64,000 nucleotides of DNA, taken from NCBI RefSeq assembly GCF_000739815.1, contig NZ_BBJJ01000028.1, positions 32,846-96,845 on the forward strand, written 5' to 3'. This document shows positions 35,128 to 44,052 of this stretch, piece by piece (the stretch's first letter is position 1; every line of letters starts with the position of its first letter). The DNA is from Paraburkholderia mimosarum LMG 23256 = NBRC 106338. GTDB taxonomy: Bacteria; Pseudomonadota; Gammaproteobacteria; Burkholderiales; Burkholderiaceae. The translations under genes and the position numbers were made by a program. The notes under the pieces are model-generated. The model did not search any database. It was not told where the DNA came from and saw only the letters and a program-made list of their open reading frames with translations.

Positions 35128-36051
35128 TCAGGCCGGCGCGTTCTCCACGGGCACAAGCGAGATTCGGCCTGCAAGCAGCTCCTCGGCAAACATCTCAGCC
35201 GTGCGCGCGGCCGCGGCGGTCATGATGTCCAGATTGCCTGCATAGCGCGGCAGGTAGTCGCCCAGGCCCTCCACTTCGAGATAGACGGTCACGCGCCTGC
35301 CGTCGAACACCGGCCCGTTGACGAGCTTGTAGCCCGGCACGTAGCGCTGAACTTCGGCGATCATCGCGTGAATGGATTCGGTGATGCGCGCTTCATCCGG
35401 CTTGCCCTCGGTCAGGCAGTGGACGGTGTCGCGCATGATGAGCGGCGGGTCCGCGGGATTGATGACGATGATCGCCTTACCCTGTTTCGCGCCGCCCACC
35501 TTCGCCACGGCCGCCGAGGTGGTGCGCGTGAATTCGTCGATGTTCTTGCGCGTGCCGGGCCCCGCCGAGCGGGACGACACCGTCGCGATGATTTCCGCGT
35601 AGTCCACCGGCTGCACGCGCGAGACCGCATGCACCATCGGAATGGTCGCCTGTCCGCCGCACGTCACCATGTTGACGTTCATCTCGCGCTTGCCGATGTG
35701 CTCCCTGAGGTTCACCGGCGGTACGCAGTACGGCCCGATGGCGGCCGGCGTGAGGTCGATCATCATCACGCCCAGCTCGTTGAGCTTGCGGCTGTTCTCC
35801 GCGTGAACGTAGGCGCTCGTCGCGTCGAAGGCGATCTGCACATTGTCGGCTTTCACGTGAGGCACGAGGCCGTCCACGCCTTCGGCCGTGGTCTTGATGC
35901 CCAGTTCGCGGGCGCGCTTCAGGCCGTCGGATTCGGGGTCGATGCCCACCATCCAGACGGGCTCGAGCACCGGGCTGCGTTGCAGTTTGGCGAGCAGGTC
36001 GGTGCCGATGTTGCCCGGCCCGATCAACGCACAACGGATTTTCTGTGTCAT
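35128..36051 (-). CDS. dmpF: Acetaldehyde dehydrogenase (acylating)
   Basis: Protein of 307 residues. N-terminal NAD-binding site CALIGPGNIGTDLL, and nucleophile Cys131 in VTCGGQATIPMV (Cys132 in DmpF of Pseudomonas CF600). It converts acetaldehyde and CoA to acetyl-CoA in complex with the aldolase DmpG. The length and order within the meta-cleavage cluster match known operons. Confidence 0.96.
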   Translation of the reverse strand: MTQKIRCALIGPGNIGTDLLAKLQRSPVLEPVWMVGIDPESDGLKRARELGIKTTAEGVDGLVPHVKADNVQIAFDATSAYVHAENSRKLNELGVMMIDLTPAAIGPYCVPPVNLREHIGKREMNVNMVTCGGQATIPMVHAVSRVQPVDYAEIIATVSSRSAGPGTRKNIDEFTRTTSAAVAKVGGAKQGKAIIVINPADPPLIMRDTVHCLTEGKPDEARITESIHAMIAEVQRYVPGYKLVNGPVFDGRRVTVYLEVEGLGDYLPRYAGNLDIMTAAAARTAEMFAEELLAGRISLVPVENAPA

Positions 36052-36082
36052 GGTGAAATGTCCTTCTGAATGTCAATGAAGT

Positions 36083-36865
36083 TCAGGCGAAGCGGACCGA
36101 GCACGCGCCGATGCCGCCGATGGCTACGCGGAAGCTGTCGCCAGCCTTGACCGGCGCCATGGCCGCGAGCGCGCCGGAGAGCACAACTTCGCCCGCCTTC
36201 AGGCCGATGCCGAGGCGCCCGAGCGTATTGGCGAGCCAGGCCACCGCATTGACGGGCGAGCCGAGCGCCGCCGCGCCCGCGCCAGTGCCGATCACCTCGC
36301 CGTTTCGTTCGAGCACCATGCCGCAGGTGCCGAGGTCCACGCTGCGCGCGCTCACCGCGCGGTCACCCAGCACGAAGACGCCGCACGAGGCGTTGTCTGC
36401 TACGGTGTCCTGGATCTTGATCTTCCAGTCGCGAATGCGCGAATCGACGATCTCGAAACATGGCATCACGCATTCGGTGGCGGCCAGCACCATCGCGTTG
36501 GTGATGCCCGGCCCCATCAGGTCCTTCTTGAGTACGAAGGCGATTTCGCCCTCGGCTTTCGGCTGGATCAAGGTGTCGAGCGCGATGCTCTCGCCTTCGC
36601 CGTACACCATGCCCGAGAGCAGATAGCCGAAGTCGGGCTGATAGACGCCCAGCATGTCCATCACGGCCTTCGACGTCACGCCGATCTTCTTGCCCACGAC
36701 CGTCTCGCCGGCGTTCAGGCGCCGCTGTACCATGCGCTGCTGGATGTGGTACGCATCCTCGATCGACATGCCGGGGTGGCTGTCGGTCAACGGCGCCAGC
36801 GTCTCGCGCGCAGTGAGCGCGCCGTAGAGTCTGTCGCCCAGTTCGGTAATCAACGTGGATTCCAT
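36083..36865 (-). CDS. dmpE: 2-Oxopent-4-enoate (2-hydroxypenta-2,4-dienoate) hydratase
   Basis: Protein of 260 residues in the same family as the decarboxylase at 33239-34027. It has VGKKIGVTSKAVMDMLGV, the metal-site acids AEGEIAFVL and FEIVDSRIRDWKIK, VADNASCGVFVLG and GTGAGAAALGSPVNAVAWL. It hydrates 2-hydroxypentadienoate to 4-hydroxy-2-oxovalerate. The ATG at 36865 (MESTLITELG) has GGGAAG upstream. A TTG 12 bp earlier is less likely. Confidence 0.93.
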   Translation of the reverse strand: MESTLITELGDRLYGALTARETLAPLTDSHPGMSIEDAYHIQQRMVQRRLNAGETVVGKKIGVTSKAVMDMLGVYQPDFGYLLSGMVYGEGESIALDTLIQPKAEGEIAFVLKKDLMGPGITNAMVLAATECVMPCFEIVDSRIRDWKIKIQDTVADNASCGVFVLGDRAVSARSVDLGTCGMVLERNGEVIGTGAGAAALGSPVNAVAWLANTLGRLGIGLKAGEVVLSGALAAMAPVKAGDSFRVAIGGIGACSVRFA

Positions 36866-36916
36866 GAAACTTCCCAATAGCCGTAGTTAGTCAAAGCGGT
36901 TAATCAAAGCGATCGT

Positions 36917-38437
36917 TCAAAGCTTGACGCACACGTTCTTGAGTTCCGTGTAGAACTCGAGCGAATGCACGCCGCCTTCGCGGCCGATGCCGGACTGCTT
37001 CGCGCCGCCAAACGGCGTGCGCAAGTCCCGCAGGAACCATGAGTTCACCCAGGCAATGCCGACCTCGATGGCCGCTGCGACCCGATGCGCGCGCGAAAGA
37101 TTCGTTGTCCATACTGCCGTGGCGAGGCCATAGTCGTTGTCGTTCGCGCGGCGAATGACTTCCTCCTCGGAGTCGAAGGGCATGACGAGCGCACAGGGGC
37201 CGAAGATCTCTTCACGGGCGATCGGTGAGTCGTCGCCGAGTCCCGTCCATATCGTCGGCTGTACCCAGGCGCCCGCATGCAGATCGCCCGGCATCTCAGG
37301 CACGCCGCCGCCCGTCACCACGGTCGCGCCCAGATCCGCCGCCTTCTTGTAGTAGGAGAGCACCTTGGTCCGATGCTCCTGGCTGATGAGCGGTCCCATG
37401 CCGGTGCTCGCATCCTGCGGCAAGCCGATGCGCAGGGCTTCAGCCCCTGACTTGAGCGCCGCCACGAAGCGCTCGAAAATGGGGCGCTCGACATAGATAC
37501 GTTCCGTGCCGAGGCAAACCTGGCCGGAATTGGCAAAGCATGAGCGCAGCGTGCCTTCGATGGCAGCCTCGAAATCGCAGTCCGCAAACACGATGGCTGC
37601 GTTCTTGCCGCCCATCTCCAGGCTCACCGGGCGCGCGCCCTCTGCCGCGGCCTTCATGATGGCCGTGCCGGTGCGCGTCTCGCCCGTGAACGTGATGGCG
37701 TTCACACCAGGATGCGTAGTGAGGAACTCTCCGGCCGAGCCCGGCCCGAAACCGTGCACGACGTTGTAGACGCCACGCGGCACGCCCGCTGCGTTCATGA
37801 CCTCGCCCAGCAGCGCCGCGGTCTGAGGCGTCTCTTCCGACGGCTTGACCACCACGGTATTGCCGCAGGCGAGCGCGGGGCCCACCTTCCAGGTCATCAG
37901 CAGCAGCGGCAGATTCCACGGACAGACCACGCCTACTACACCAACCGGGCGCCGCATCGCGTAGTTGATCGCACCGGAGCCGTCCGGCGTGGGCATTTCG
38001 AAGAATTCGGTGGGCACGTTCTTCACCACGTCGGCGAAGATCTTGAAGTTGGCCGCACCGCGCGGAATGTCGATGTGGCTCGCAAGGCTCACCGGCTTGC
38101 CAGTGTCGGCCACTTCGGCGGCCAGAAAGTCGTCGAATCGGCGGTTGATGCCATCGGCCAGCGCGTAAAGCACGTCCACGCGCTGCGGCACCGTCATCGC
38201 CCCCCAGGGACCTTTGAGCGCGGCCTTTGCGGCACGCACGGCCGCGTCGACCTCTGCGCGACCGGCTTCGGCCACCCGCGCGATAACCGCATTGTTCAGC
38301 GGCGAGCGCTTCTCAAACCAGAGCTGGCCGTCGTGGTACTCGCCGTCAATGAAATTCCTGACCAGTCGGATGCCGCTATCGGGCGCTGGCACATCGGTCG
38401 CCAGATGTGGCGCGCCATTGGGTTCTGTCTTCAGCAT
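36917..38437 (-). CDS. dmpC: 2-Hydroxymuconic semialdehyde dehydrogenase
   Basis: NAD-dependent ALDH, 506 residues from MLKTEPNGAP. The catalytic motifs are SLEMGGKNAAIVFADCDF (general-base Glu) and FANSGQVCLGTERIYVE (nucleophile Cys), with PWNLPLLLMTWKVGPALACG and a GFTGET-like ITFTGETRTG loop. It oxidises 2-hydroxymuconic semialdehyde to 2-hydroxymuconate, the oxalocrotonate branch used for catechol. The start is uncertain: an ATG at 38467 is in frame, and family members begin close to IRLVRNFIDGEY, about 30 residues into this model. Confidence 0.93.
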   Translation of the reverse strand: MLKTEPNGAPHLATDVPAPDSGIRLVRNFIDGEYHDGQLWFEKRSPLNNAVIARVAEAGRAEVDAAVRAAKAALKGPWGAMTVPQRVDVLYALADGINRRFDDFLAAEVADTGKPVSLASHIDIPRGAANFKIFADVVKNVPTEFFEMPTPDGSGAINYAMRRPVGVVGVVCPWNLPLLLMTWKVGPALACGNTVVVKPSEETPQTAALLGEVMNAAGVPRGVYNVVHGFGPGSAGEFLTTHPGVNAITFTGETRTGTAIMKAAAEGARPVSLEMGGKNAAIVFADCDFEAAIEGTLRSCFANSGQVCLGTERIYVERPIFERFVAALKSGAEALRIGLPQDASTGMGPLISQEHRTKVLSYYKKAADLGATVVTGGGVPEMPGDLHAGAWVQPTIWTGLGDDSPIAREEIFGPCALVMPFDSEEEVIRRANDNDYGLATAVWTTNLSRAHRVAAAIEVGIAWVNSWFLRDLRTPFGGAKQSGIGREGGVHSLEFYTELKNVCVKL

Positions 38438-38507
38438 GATCGTCTCAACGATGTGTTCGTATTCCATGAAATCTGCGGCTCGCGGCGCGTTGCCATTCTC
38501 GCGAGCC

Positions 38508-38990
38508 TCACGCATTGGCCAGGCCGAGCGAGCGCAATCCAGCCTGCGCGCAGGCGTCGTCCTGCTCCTCGCTGCCACCCGATACACCTATGCCGCCAAT
38601 GCGCTGCCCGTCCTCCGTGATCGGCAGCCCGCCGCCAAACGCGACGAATCGCGGTCGCAGCACGATGCCCTGCCGCACGGCCGAGGAATGCGCCTGCAGC
38701 GCTTCGCTCCAGCCCCCGGTGGGCAAGCCGAAGCTGACCGCCGTGTACGCCTTGTCGATCGCGATGTCGATCGAGTGCAACGGCGCACCCGGCATCCGCA
38801 CGAACGCGGCAAGGTTCCCGCCCGCATCGACCACGGCCACGTTTACGCGTACGCCGAGTTGCTGCGCCTCGCGCGCGGCGGCAGCGGCCGCGCGGCTGGC
38901 CGCGGGCCAGTCGATCGTGCGTGCCTCGACGCCATGCGGCACGGCATTCGCGCCCTCGTGCGCCGGGCGCGCGCGTTGTCCGGGTGCCAT
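38508..38990 (-). CDS. GlcG/HbpS-like heme-binding protein (DUF336)
   Basis: Protein of 160 residues with the family pattern AAREAQQLGVRVNVAVVDAGGNLAAF, DKAYTAVSFGLPT, ...GGGLPITEDGQRIGGIGVSGG and EEQDDACAQAG. Its start lies 1 bp after the catechol dioxygenase stop, so it is inside the operon. Such genes recur in phenol meta-cleavage clusters. The family includes heme-binding and iron-binding proteins, and a role in protecting or reactivating the dioxygenase is only a guess. No signal peptide is present. Confidence 0.85.
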   Translation of the reverse strand: MAPGQRARPAHEGANAVPHGVEARTIDWPAASRAAAAAAREAQQLGVRVNVAVVDAGGNLAAFVRMPGAPLHSIDIAIDKAYTAVSFGLPTGGWSEALQAHSSAVRQGIVLRPRFVAFGGGLPITEDGQRIGGIGVSGGSEEQDDACAQAGLRSLGLANA

Positions 38991-38991
38991 G

Positions 38992-39936
38992 TCAGGTGTA
39001 CACCGTAGTGAAGGCTTCGTTGATCTCGCCCGAGTGGAAGAAGATGCCGCGCCCAAGGTGGTCTTCGGTCCACGTGGTGACGGGCCGGTCCGGCTGCGCC
39101 ATGTAGCCGAGCCCCGCGAAGGTCTCGTTGCGGTTGCCGCTCGGATCGAAGAAATAGATGGTCGTGCCGCGCGTGATGCCATGACGCGTGGGCGCCACGT
39201 CGATCTTCACCTTGTTCTTGCCCATCACGTCCGCCGACTTCAGCACATCGGCCCAGTCGTCGAGGAAGAAGGCGATGTGATGCAGACCGTTGGTCGCGCC
39301 GCCGACGAACGCGATATCGTGCGGCGTCGAACTGCGAAACAGCCACGTGGCGGCCTGGATGCTGTTGGCCGGTCCCACCATCACCTGCTCGGCCAGATGG
39401 AAGTCGAGGCATTCCTGCATGAAGCGGGTGTTGTCGGCCACGCGATTGACGCCCGTTCCCGGATTGAGCTCGCACATCAGCAGGCAATGGTCGAGCCAGT
39501 GAACCGCTGAGCCCTTCACGTCATCGGGCCAGGGGTCGGGATTGAGCGAGCCGACGTCGGTGCCCACCTGCTCCTTGTAGGCGTAAAGGCGCATTTCGTG
39601 ACCGCTTGGCAGATTGAATTTCAGCATACGGCCCGTTGCTGGCAGGCTGCCTTGGGGCAGCATCTGCGTGCGCGCGCCATACGCCTCGATACGTTCCTGC
39701 AAGGCGTCGAGATCGGCGTCCTTCTCTACCTTGTAAGCGACATGGTTCAGGCCCGCCTGATCCGACGGGCTCAGGACAAGCGAGTATTTGTCCCACTCGT
39801 CCCAGCATTTCAGATAGACGTTGCCCTCGCTGTCGCGCAGCGTTTCCTTCAAGCCCAGAACATTCTGGTAATGCTTGAGCGCCGCATCCATGTCCATCAC
39901 CCTCAGATTGGCATGGCCGATTCGCATCACACCCAT
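38992..39936 (-). CDS. dmpB: Catechol 2,3-dioxygenase (extradiol, type I)
   Basis: Protein of 314 residues with the two-domain vicinal oxygen chelate fold. Iron ligands by pattern are His150 (HWLDHCLL), His219 or His220 (GLHHIAF) and Glu271 (NRNETFAG). It performs meta cleavage of catechols to 2-hydroxymuconic semialdehyde using Fe(II). It is preceded by the ferredoxin gene, whose product typically re-reduces the oxidised iron. Confidence 0.96.
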   Translation of the reverse strand: MGVMRIGHANLRVMDMDAALKHYQNVLGLKETLRDSEGNVYLKCWDEWDKYSLVLSPSDQAGLNHVAYKVEKDADLDALQERIEAYGARTQMLPQGSLPATGRMLKFNLPSGHEMRLYAYKEQVGTDVGSLNPDPWPDDVKGSAVHWLDHCLLMCELNPGTGVNRVADNTRFMQECLDFHLAEQVMVGPANSIQAATWLFRSSTPHDIAFVGGATNGLHHIAFFLDDWADVLKSADVMGKNKVKIDVAPTRHGITRGTTIYFFDPSGNRNETFAGLGYMAQPDRPVTTWTEDHLGRGIFFHSGEINEAFTTVYT

Positions 39937-39954
39937 GATTGCTCTCCTCCTTCT

Positions 39955-40311
39955 CTACCCGGTATAAGTTTGGGATGCCTGGCAGGCGAATCCCTTGAAA
40001 AACGGCTTTTGCATCCTGCCGGCCACTTCCAGCTCCACATCGCCTTGCGGGGCGATCCGGCATGCGAGCGAATAGCCAGCCTCTTCCTCCTGCACGCTCA
40101 CATGTGCACGGCTTACCGGTCCTAGCTTCTGAACTTCGCCTTGCAGCACCCGAACCTTGCACACGCCACAGCCGCCATTCAGGCATCCGACCGGAATGCC
40201 CCGGCGACCAAGCCGCGACATTCCCGCAAGCAGCGACTCCTGTACCGAACAGCGGTAGCGCTCCCCGGTCTGCGCGATCGTCACGGCTACGGTGCGCTCA
40301 CTGGCGTCCAT
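39955..40311 (-). CDS. dmpQ: 2Fe-2S ferredoxin, XylT/DmpQ type
   Basis: Protein of 118 residues with a chloroplast-type cluster motif CLNGGCGVC followed by a fourth Cys in YSLACRIAP. In XylT-type systems this ferredoxin reactivates catechol 2,3-dioxygenase inactivated by substituted catechols. The start MDASERTVAV at 40311 is 1 bp after the stop of the phenol hydroxylase reductase, and the order P, Q, B follows the dmp operon. Confidence 0.93.
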   Translation of the reverse strand: MDASERTVAVTIAQTGERYRCSVQESLLAGMSRLGRRGIPVGCLNGGCGVCKVRVLQGEVQKLGPVSRAHVSVQEEEAGYSLACRIAPQGDVELEVAGRMQKPFFKGFACQASQTYTG

Positions 40312-40312
40312 G

Positions 40313-41377
40313 TCAAACCCTCCTGAATAGCGGGCTGCGCACCTGCTGAACATCTGCCGCAGAGATGAACTTCTCGTGGTAGATGTCGCTTTCGAAGAGC
40401 CGGCCCTGCATCAGCGTGGTGATGCACGCATCGATCATCGCGGGCGGCCCGCACAGGTACGCTTTGTGACCGGAAAAGTTGTTGTCGAAGTGCGCCTTCG
40501 CGGCTTCGTGAACGAAGCCGTGCGCAACGGGCTGACCCGAGCCATTGGCACTCTCCGACAGGGCGGGCACATAGGTGAAGTTCGGGTACTGGCGGCTCAG
40601 CTCGCGAAAGGCTTCGTCGTAGTACAGCTCCGCCGCGTTGCGCTGGCCGTAGACCAGCGTGATCGGCTCCTTGCAACCGCTTTGCAGCAGATCGAGGATC
40701 ATCGAGCGTGGGCTCGACAGGCCCGAGCCGCCGGCCATGAAGAGCATCGGCACCTGCGCGGACTTGCGTACAAAGAACCGCCCGTAGGGGCCGGAAAGCT
40801 TCACCTTGTCGCCCACCGCAAGCTTCTCGTGCAGGTAGCCCGTGCCGACGCCGCCGGGCACCTGCCGCACGTTCAACTCGATTTCGCCGGTGGCCGCGGC
40901 ATCGGCCGGCGCATTGGCAATGGAAAACGCCCGGCGCTCGTGCATGCCCGGAATCTCGAGCTGGACGTACTGGCCCGCCTGGAAATGCAGCGGATCGGCA
41001 AGTCTCAGATGAATGGCCTTGATCGTTGGCGTGAGCTGAACGATGCGGGCGACCTCCGCCGTGAAATCCTTGACAGGGATGATTTCGGCATCCTGATCTT
41101 CCTCGACATCGGCTTCGATCGACGTATCAGCGGTAAGCGTCGCGCAGCAGGCGAGCGCCTTGCGCTCCTCGCGCTCGAAGTCCATCAGCGCGAACGGGTT
41201 GGCTTCGCCCAGATCGACCTCGCCTTCGAGAATCTCGATCTTGCAGGTCCCGCACAGGCCGTGACAGCACGCGTGTGGAATATAGATGCCCTGGCGCAAG
41301 GCGGCATCGAGAATGGTCTGTCCTTCCTCGACTTCGATGGTGGCGCCCAGGGGTTCGATGGTCAGTTGATGGCTCAT
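40313..41377 (-). CDS. dmpP: Phenol hydroxylase reductase component
   Basis: Protein of 354 residues (DmpP is 353). An N-terminal [2Fe-2S] domain with CCHGLCGTCKIEILEG and a fourth Cys in ALACCATL is followed by FAD (RRAFSIANAP) and NAD(P)H domains (GGSGLSSPRSMILD, AYLCGPPAMIDACI). It carries electrons from NAD(P)H to the diiron hydroxylase DmpLNO. The start MSHQLTIEPL is the family start. It lies 125 bp downstream of dmpO. Confidence 0.96.
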   Translation of the reverse strand: MSHQLTIEPLGATIEVEEGQTILDAALRQGIYIPHACCHGLCGTCKIEILEGEVDLGEANPFALMDFEREERKALACCATLTADTSIEADVEEDQDAEIIPVKDFTAEVARIVQLTPTIKAIHLRLADPLHFQAGQYVQLEIPGMHERRAFSIANAPADAAATGEIELNVRQVPGGVGTGYLHEKLAVGDKVKLSGPYGRFFVRKSAQVPMLFMAGGSGLSSPRSMILDLLQSGCKEPITLVYGQRNAAELYYDEAFRELSRQYPNFTYVPALSESANGSGQPVAHGFVHEAAKAHFDNNFSGHKAYLCGPPAMIDACITTLMQGRLFESDIYHEKFISAADVQQVRSPLFRRV

Positions 41378-41502
41378 GGTCGATCGATACTTCAAACGTC
41401 AATTCCGGCCGCAATGGCGTTTGCGGTCGCACTGTTTGCAACCGGACCGCGACAACGCAGTCCGGTTCGCCGCACATTGCCGGCGTATTGCAGCTGCGCG
41501 AA

Positions 41503-41859
41503 TCAGCTACAGGACCCCTTTATGCCCGTCAGGCCCGGCGTGCGAAAGCGGATCAGGTCCTTGTGGCCGATGCCGTTCTCCGCGAGCGTTTTCGCGGGAT
41601 CGGGCTGGAACGGCTTGCCGGACTTGAACCACTGCACCGCGCGCCAGTCGATCCTGGCAAAGTCGGGGTGGTAGCCGTAGATGCCCGGCAGGATCTGCTC
41701 GGCCAGTGCGCCGAAGGGCGTCTGCGGCGGCAACGGCAGGCAGAACGGCGCCGGGAACATCAGATGATCTTCCCAGCCGATGTAGAGCAGCGGCGCCGGA
41801 AACTTCTCCGCCGTGTCCTGCGGCGGGAAGCTGTAGGGTTTGAGCGCGATAATTGTCAC
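41503..41859 (-). CDS. dmpO: Phenol hydroxylase gamma subunit
   Basis: Protein of 118 residues, with family segments MTIIALKPYSFPPQDTAEKF, LLYIGWEDHLMFPAPFCLP, PFGALAEQILPGIYGYHPDF and the end RTPGLTGIKGSCS. It is the small subunit of the phenol hydroxylase oxygenase. Its start overlaps the stop of an extra small gene by 4 bp (ATGA), so it is translationally coupled to that gene and not directly to dmpN. Confidence 0.95.
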   Translation of the reverse strand: MTIIALKPYSFPPQDTAEKFPAPLLYIGWEDHLMFPAPFCLPLPPQTPFGALAEQILPGIYGYHPDFARIDWRAVQWFKSGKPFQPDPAKTLAENGIGHKDLIRFRTPGLTGIKGSCS

Positions 41860-42116
41860 GGCTTGCTCCTTGCAAAACTTGCACTAACAGGAATTTCCCT
41901 TAAGGGGGCTTGCGCGGGCGGGAACACACACCAGGCACCGTTCTCGTGGCGAAAGAAGGCGATGGTCAGCGGGCCGGCCATTCGCAGCACTTCGAGCGCT
42001 ACATAACGCACTCCTTTGGCGGTGCGACCGAATCGCGTGACGCGCAGCGGCCGCGTCGGCGTGGGCCCGAGCCATTTCTCAACCAGCGAACGCAACGATG
42101 TTTTCTCTGCATCCAT
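41856..42116 (-). CDS. Extra small protein between phenol hydroxylase subunits N and O
   Basis: Protein of 86 residues (MDAEKTSLRSLVEKWLGPTP..., RVTRFGRTAKGVRYVALEV, ...AFFRHENGAWCVFPPA). It has no counterpart in the classic dmpKLMNOP order, where dmpO follows dmpN directly, and it is not DmpK, which is present at 45045-45287. Coding bias, a 40-bp gap to dmpN and a 4-bp overlap with dmpO show it is a real operon member. It is basic at the N-terminal half with a beta-rich middle and no known motif. A guess is an assembly or effector accessory. It may occur in other Burkholderiales phenol hydroxylase clusters. Confidence 0.8.
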   Translation of the reverse strand: MDAEKTSLRSLVEKWLGPTPTRPLRVTRFGRTAKGVRYVALEVLRMAGPLTIAFFRHENGAWCVFPPAQAPLREIPVSASFARSKP

Positions 42117-42156
42117 CTCGACACCTGATGTCAGTCAAATGCGCAATACCCGGCGA

Positions 42157-43704
42157 TCAGTTGCTCGTTGCCTGGCCGCGCCAGGCTGCGAAGTTCTTCT
42201 GGTCTTCAGATCCTTCGAAGTCCATACTGTCGCGCGGGTTCACCTCGTAGTAGTCGAGCACGGCCGCAAGCGGGTCGAAGCCCTCGCTCGTGGGATCGGT
42301 GCCGGGCTTGAAGCAGTTGCCCTGGTAGATCTGGTGAACGGGAAGCCACGACTGCGTGAACTTCTCGGGCTCGTGCTCGAAGATCTCCTTGCAGTGGTCG
42401 CTGCAGAAGTGGAAGCGGTTGCCCAGATAGTCTGACTCGCGCGCGCAGACTTTCGTCGCGTCGCCCGGCTCGGTGAAGAACATCGGGATCTGGCAGGTCT
42501 GGCACAGCATCGGCAGCGTCTTCACGTAGAAGCGCTCGCCCGCCTTCGCGCGTTCGCCCCAGTGCTCGAAACGCGGCCGATAGTGCGCATCGAAGCTATC
42601 CGGGTACTTCGCCGCGAGCCACGTCATCTCGTCTTCGCGGGGCAGCCACGTGTGGAACGGGGCAGCCGCGCCGAAGCTGTAGAAGGTGGCCCACGCCTGA
42701 TGGCTGAGGTGATCCTTGCCTTCGCACGCATCCTTCCAGCCCTTCGGCTCGCGAATGCCATAGCGGGCAAGATCCTTGAACAGCGCGCCGCCGTTTTGCT
42801 CCGCGTACATTTCCCAGGCTTCCTTCCAGCTCATCACGCGCTTCGGTTGCATGTAGTCCATCATCATCGCCACGAGCGTGAGCAGCCGGTAGCCACGCCA
42901 GAACCACTTGTCGATCCAGCGCTGCACGATCGGCACGTTGTCCGGGTCCTGCTCGAGCATGAATTTGATGCACTCGATGCCGAGCGTCATGTGGCGCGAT
43001 TCGTCTGACTGCGCAGAGAAGCCGAACGTGACGGTCGACATGTCGCCGTTGTAGGCGGCGCCCGACATGAACGGCACGAACAGCAGATTGGTGAGCACAT
43101 ACTCGAACGAGAAGCTCACGGCGGTGAGGAACTCGAACGGCCCGGCCGTGCACGCGTCCTCGAAGAATGACTTCGGCACCGAGAGATACCAGACGCGGTC
43201 GAACCAGTGGTTCGAGTGATGCATGCCGTTGAAGAACTTGTTGTACGTGGACATGGCATGCGTTTCGGTCTGATAGTGACGCAGTTCATCGATTGACTGC
43301 ATCTGGCACGCCACGCGCGCGCCCTCGCCGGTGAAATGCCGGCCTACGTGCGCAAAACCACGGTGCGCGTAGTACTCGAGCGGTGTCACGCCCTGGATGA
43401 AGAGCTTGAGCGCGTTGATGTAGCGCGCGTCGGTTACGCCCAGGAACGCGTTGTTCTGCGTGAATGCGTCAATCACCGCGTAGAGTTTCTTTTCCTTTTC
43501 GCCCTGATATTTCCAGTACGCGTCCATCGTTAGACGGAACGGGTCGACCCATTTGTCCCAATCGTGAATCTTGATGCCTTCGTAGCGGTCGAACGGAAAA
43601 ACCTTCTCCATCGGCTGATACGATGTCTCCCAGCCGAGGCCGCGCGTCATCGCCGCGTAGCGCTCCTTCAAGCCGAGTTTCTTTTTCAGCACAGGCGTGT
43701 CCAT
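42157..43704 (-). CDS. dmpN: Phenol hydroxylase oxygenase alpha subunit
   Basis: Catalytic diiron subunit, 515 residues, that hydroxylates phenols (and often benzene or toluene) to catechols. The ligand pattern gives Glu110 (PLEYYAHRG), Glu140 and His143 (IDELRHYQTE), Glu201 (SFEYVL), Glu235 and His238 (DESRHMTLG). The C-terminal third has the CQTCQIPMFFTEPGD and FCSDHCKEIFEHEPEKF cysteine segments that make the zinc site in phenol hydroxylase alpha subunits. Central gene of the operon. Confidence 0.97.
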   Translation of the reverse strand: MDTPVLKKKLGLKERYAAMTRGLGWETSYQPMEKVFPFDRYEGIKIHDWDKWVDPFRLTMDAYWKYQGEKEKKLYAVIDAFTQNNAFLGVTDARYINALKLFIQGVTPLEYYAHRGFAHVGRHFTGEGARVACQMQSIDELRHYQTETHAMSTYNKFFNGMHHSNHWFDRVWYLSVPKSFFEDACTAGPFEFLTAVSFSFEYVLTNLLFVPFMSGAAYNGDMSTVTFGFSAQSDESRHMTLGIECIKFMLEQDPDNVPIVQRWIDKWFWRGYRLLTLVAMMMDYMQPKRVMSWKEAWEMYAEQNGGALFKDLARYGIREPKGWKDACEGKDHLSHQAWATFYSFGAAAPFHTWLPREDEMTWLAAKYPDSFDAHYRPRFEHWGERAKAGERFYVKTLPMLCQTCQIPMFFTEPGDATKVCARESDYLGNRFHFCSDHCKEIFEHEPEKFTQSWLPVHQIYQGNCFKPGTDPTSEGFDPLAAVLDYYEVNPRDSMDFEGSEDQKNFAAWRGQATSN

Positions 43705-43741
43705 TTGTGTCTCCTTCCTGATGTATTCCGTGTTGCGTTGT

Positions 43742-44011
43742 TCAGTGTTTCCAGCTCAGCGTGAACTGGTCGTCGTCTTCGTCGAGATGGCCGGACAAGG
43801 TGATCAGATTCACCTGGATCTGCTGCAGATCGAAGCGCGTGCCGATGAGGTTCTCGATGGTTTCACGGCGGATCGTCAGACGCCCTGGGGCATCGATCTT
43901 GACCATGCCCGGAGATTCCACGGCGACGGCGTCCGGGTTATCCGCGAGGATCGCCTCGACCACTGGTCTGGACTCCTCATTGGCCTGAAAGGCGATGAAT
44001 ACGTTGGACAT
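43742..44011 (-). CDS. dmpM: Phenol hydroxylase regulatory (effector) subunit
   Basis: Protein of 89 residues in the MmoB/DmpM family (MSNVFIAFQANEESRPVVEA, ...GMVKIDAPGRLTIRRETIEN, ...LSGHLDEDDDQFTLSWKH). It is cofactorless and binds the hydroxylase to promote turnover. It is between dmpL and dmpN, as in the standard order, with 37- to 42-bp gaps. Confidence 0.95.
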   Translation of the reverse strand: MSNVFIAFQANEESRPVVEAILADNPDAVAVESPGMVKIDAPGRLTIRRETIENLIGTRFDLQQIQVNLITLSGHLDEDDDQFTLSWKH

Positions 44012-44052
44012 CGAATGTTTCCTGTATCAGTTAGTCAGTTTGTCGGCGGGGT

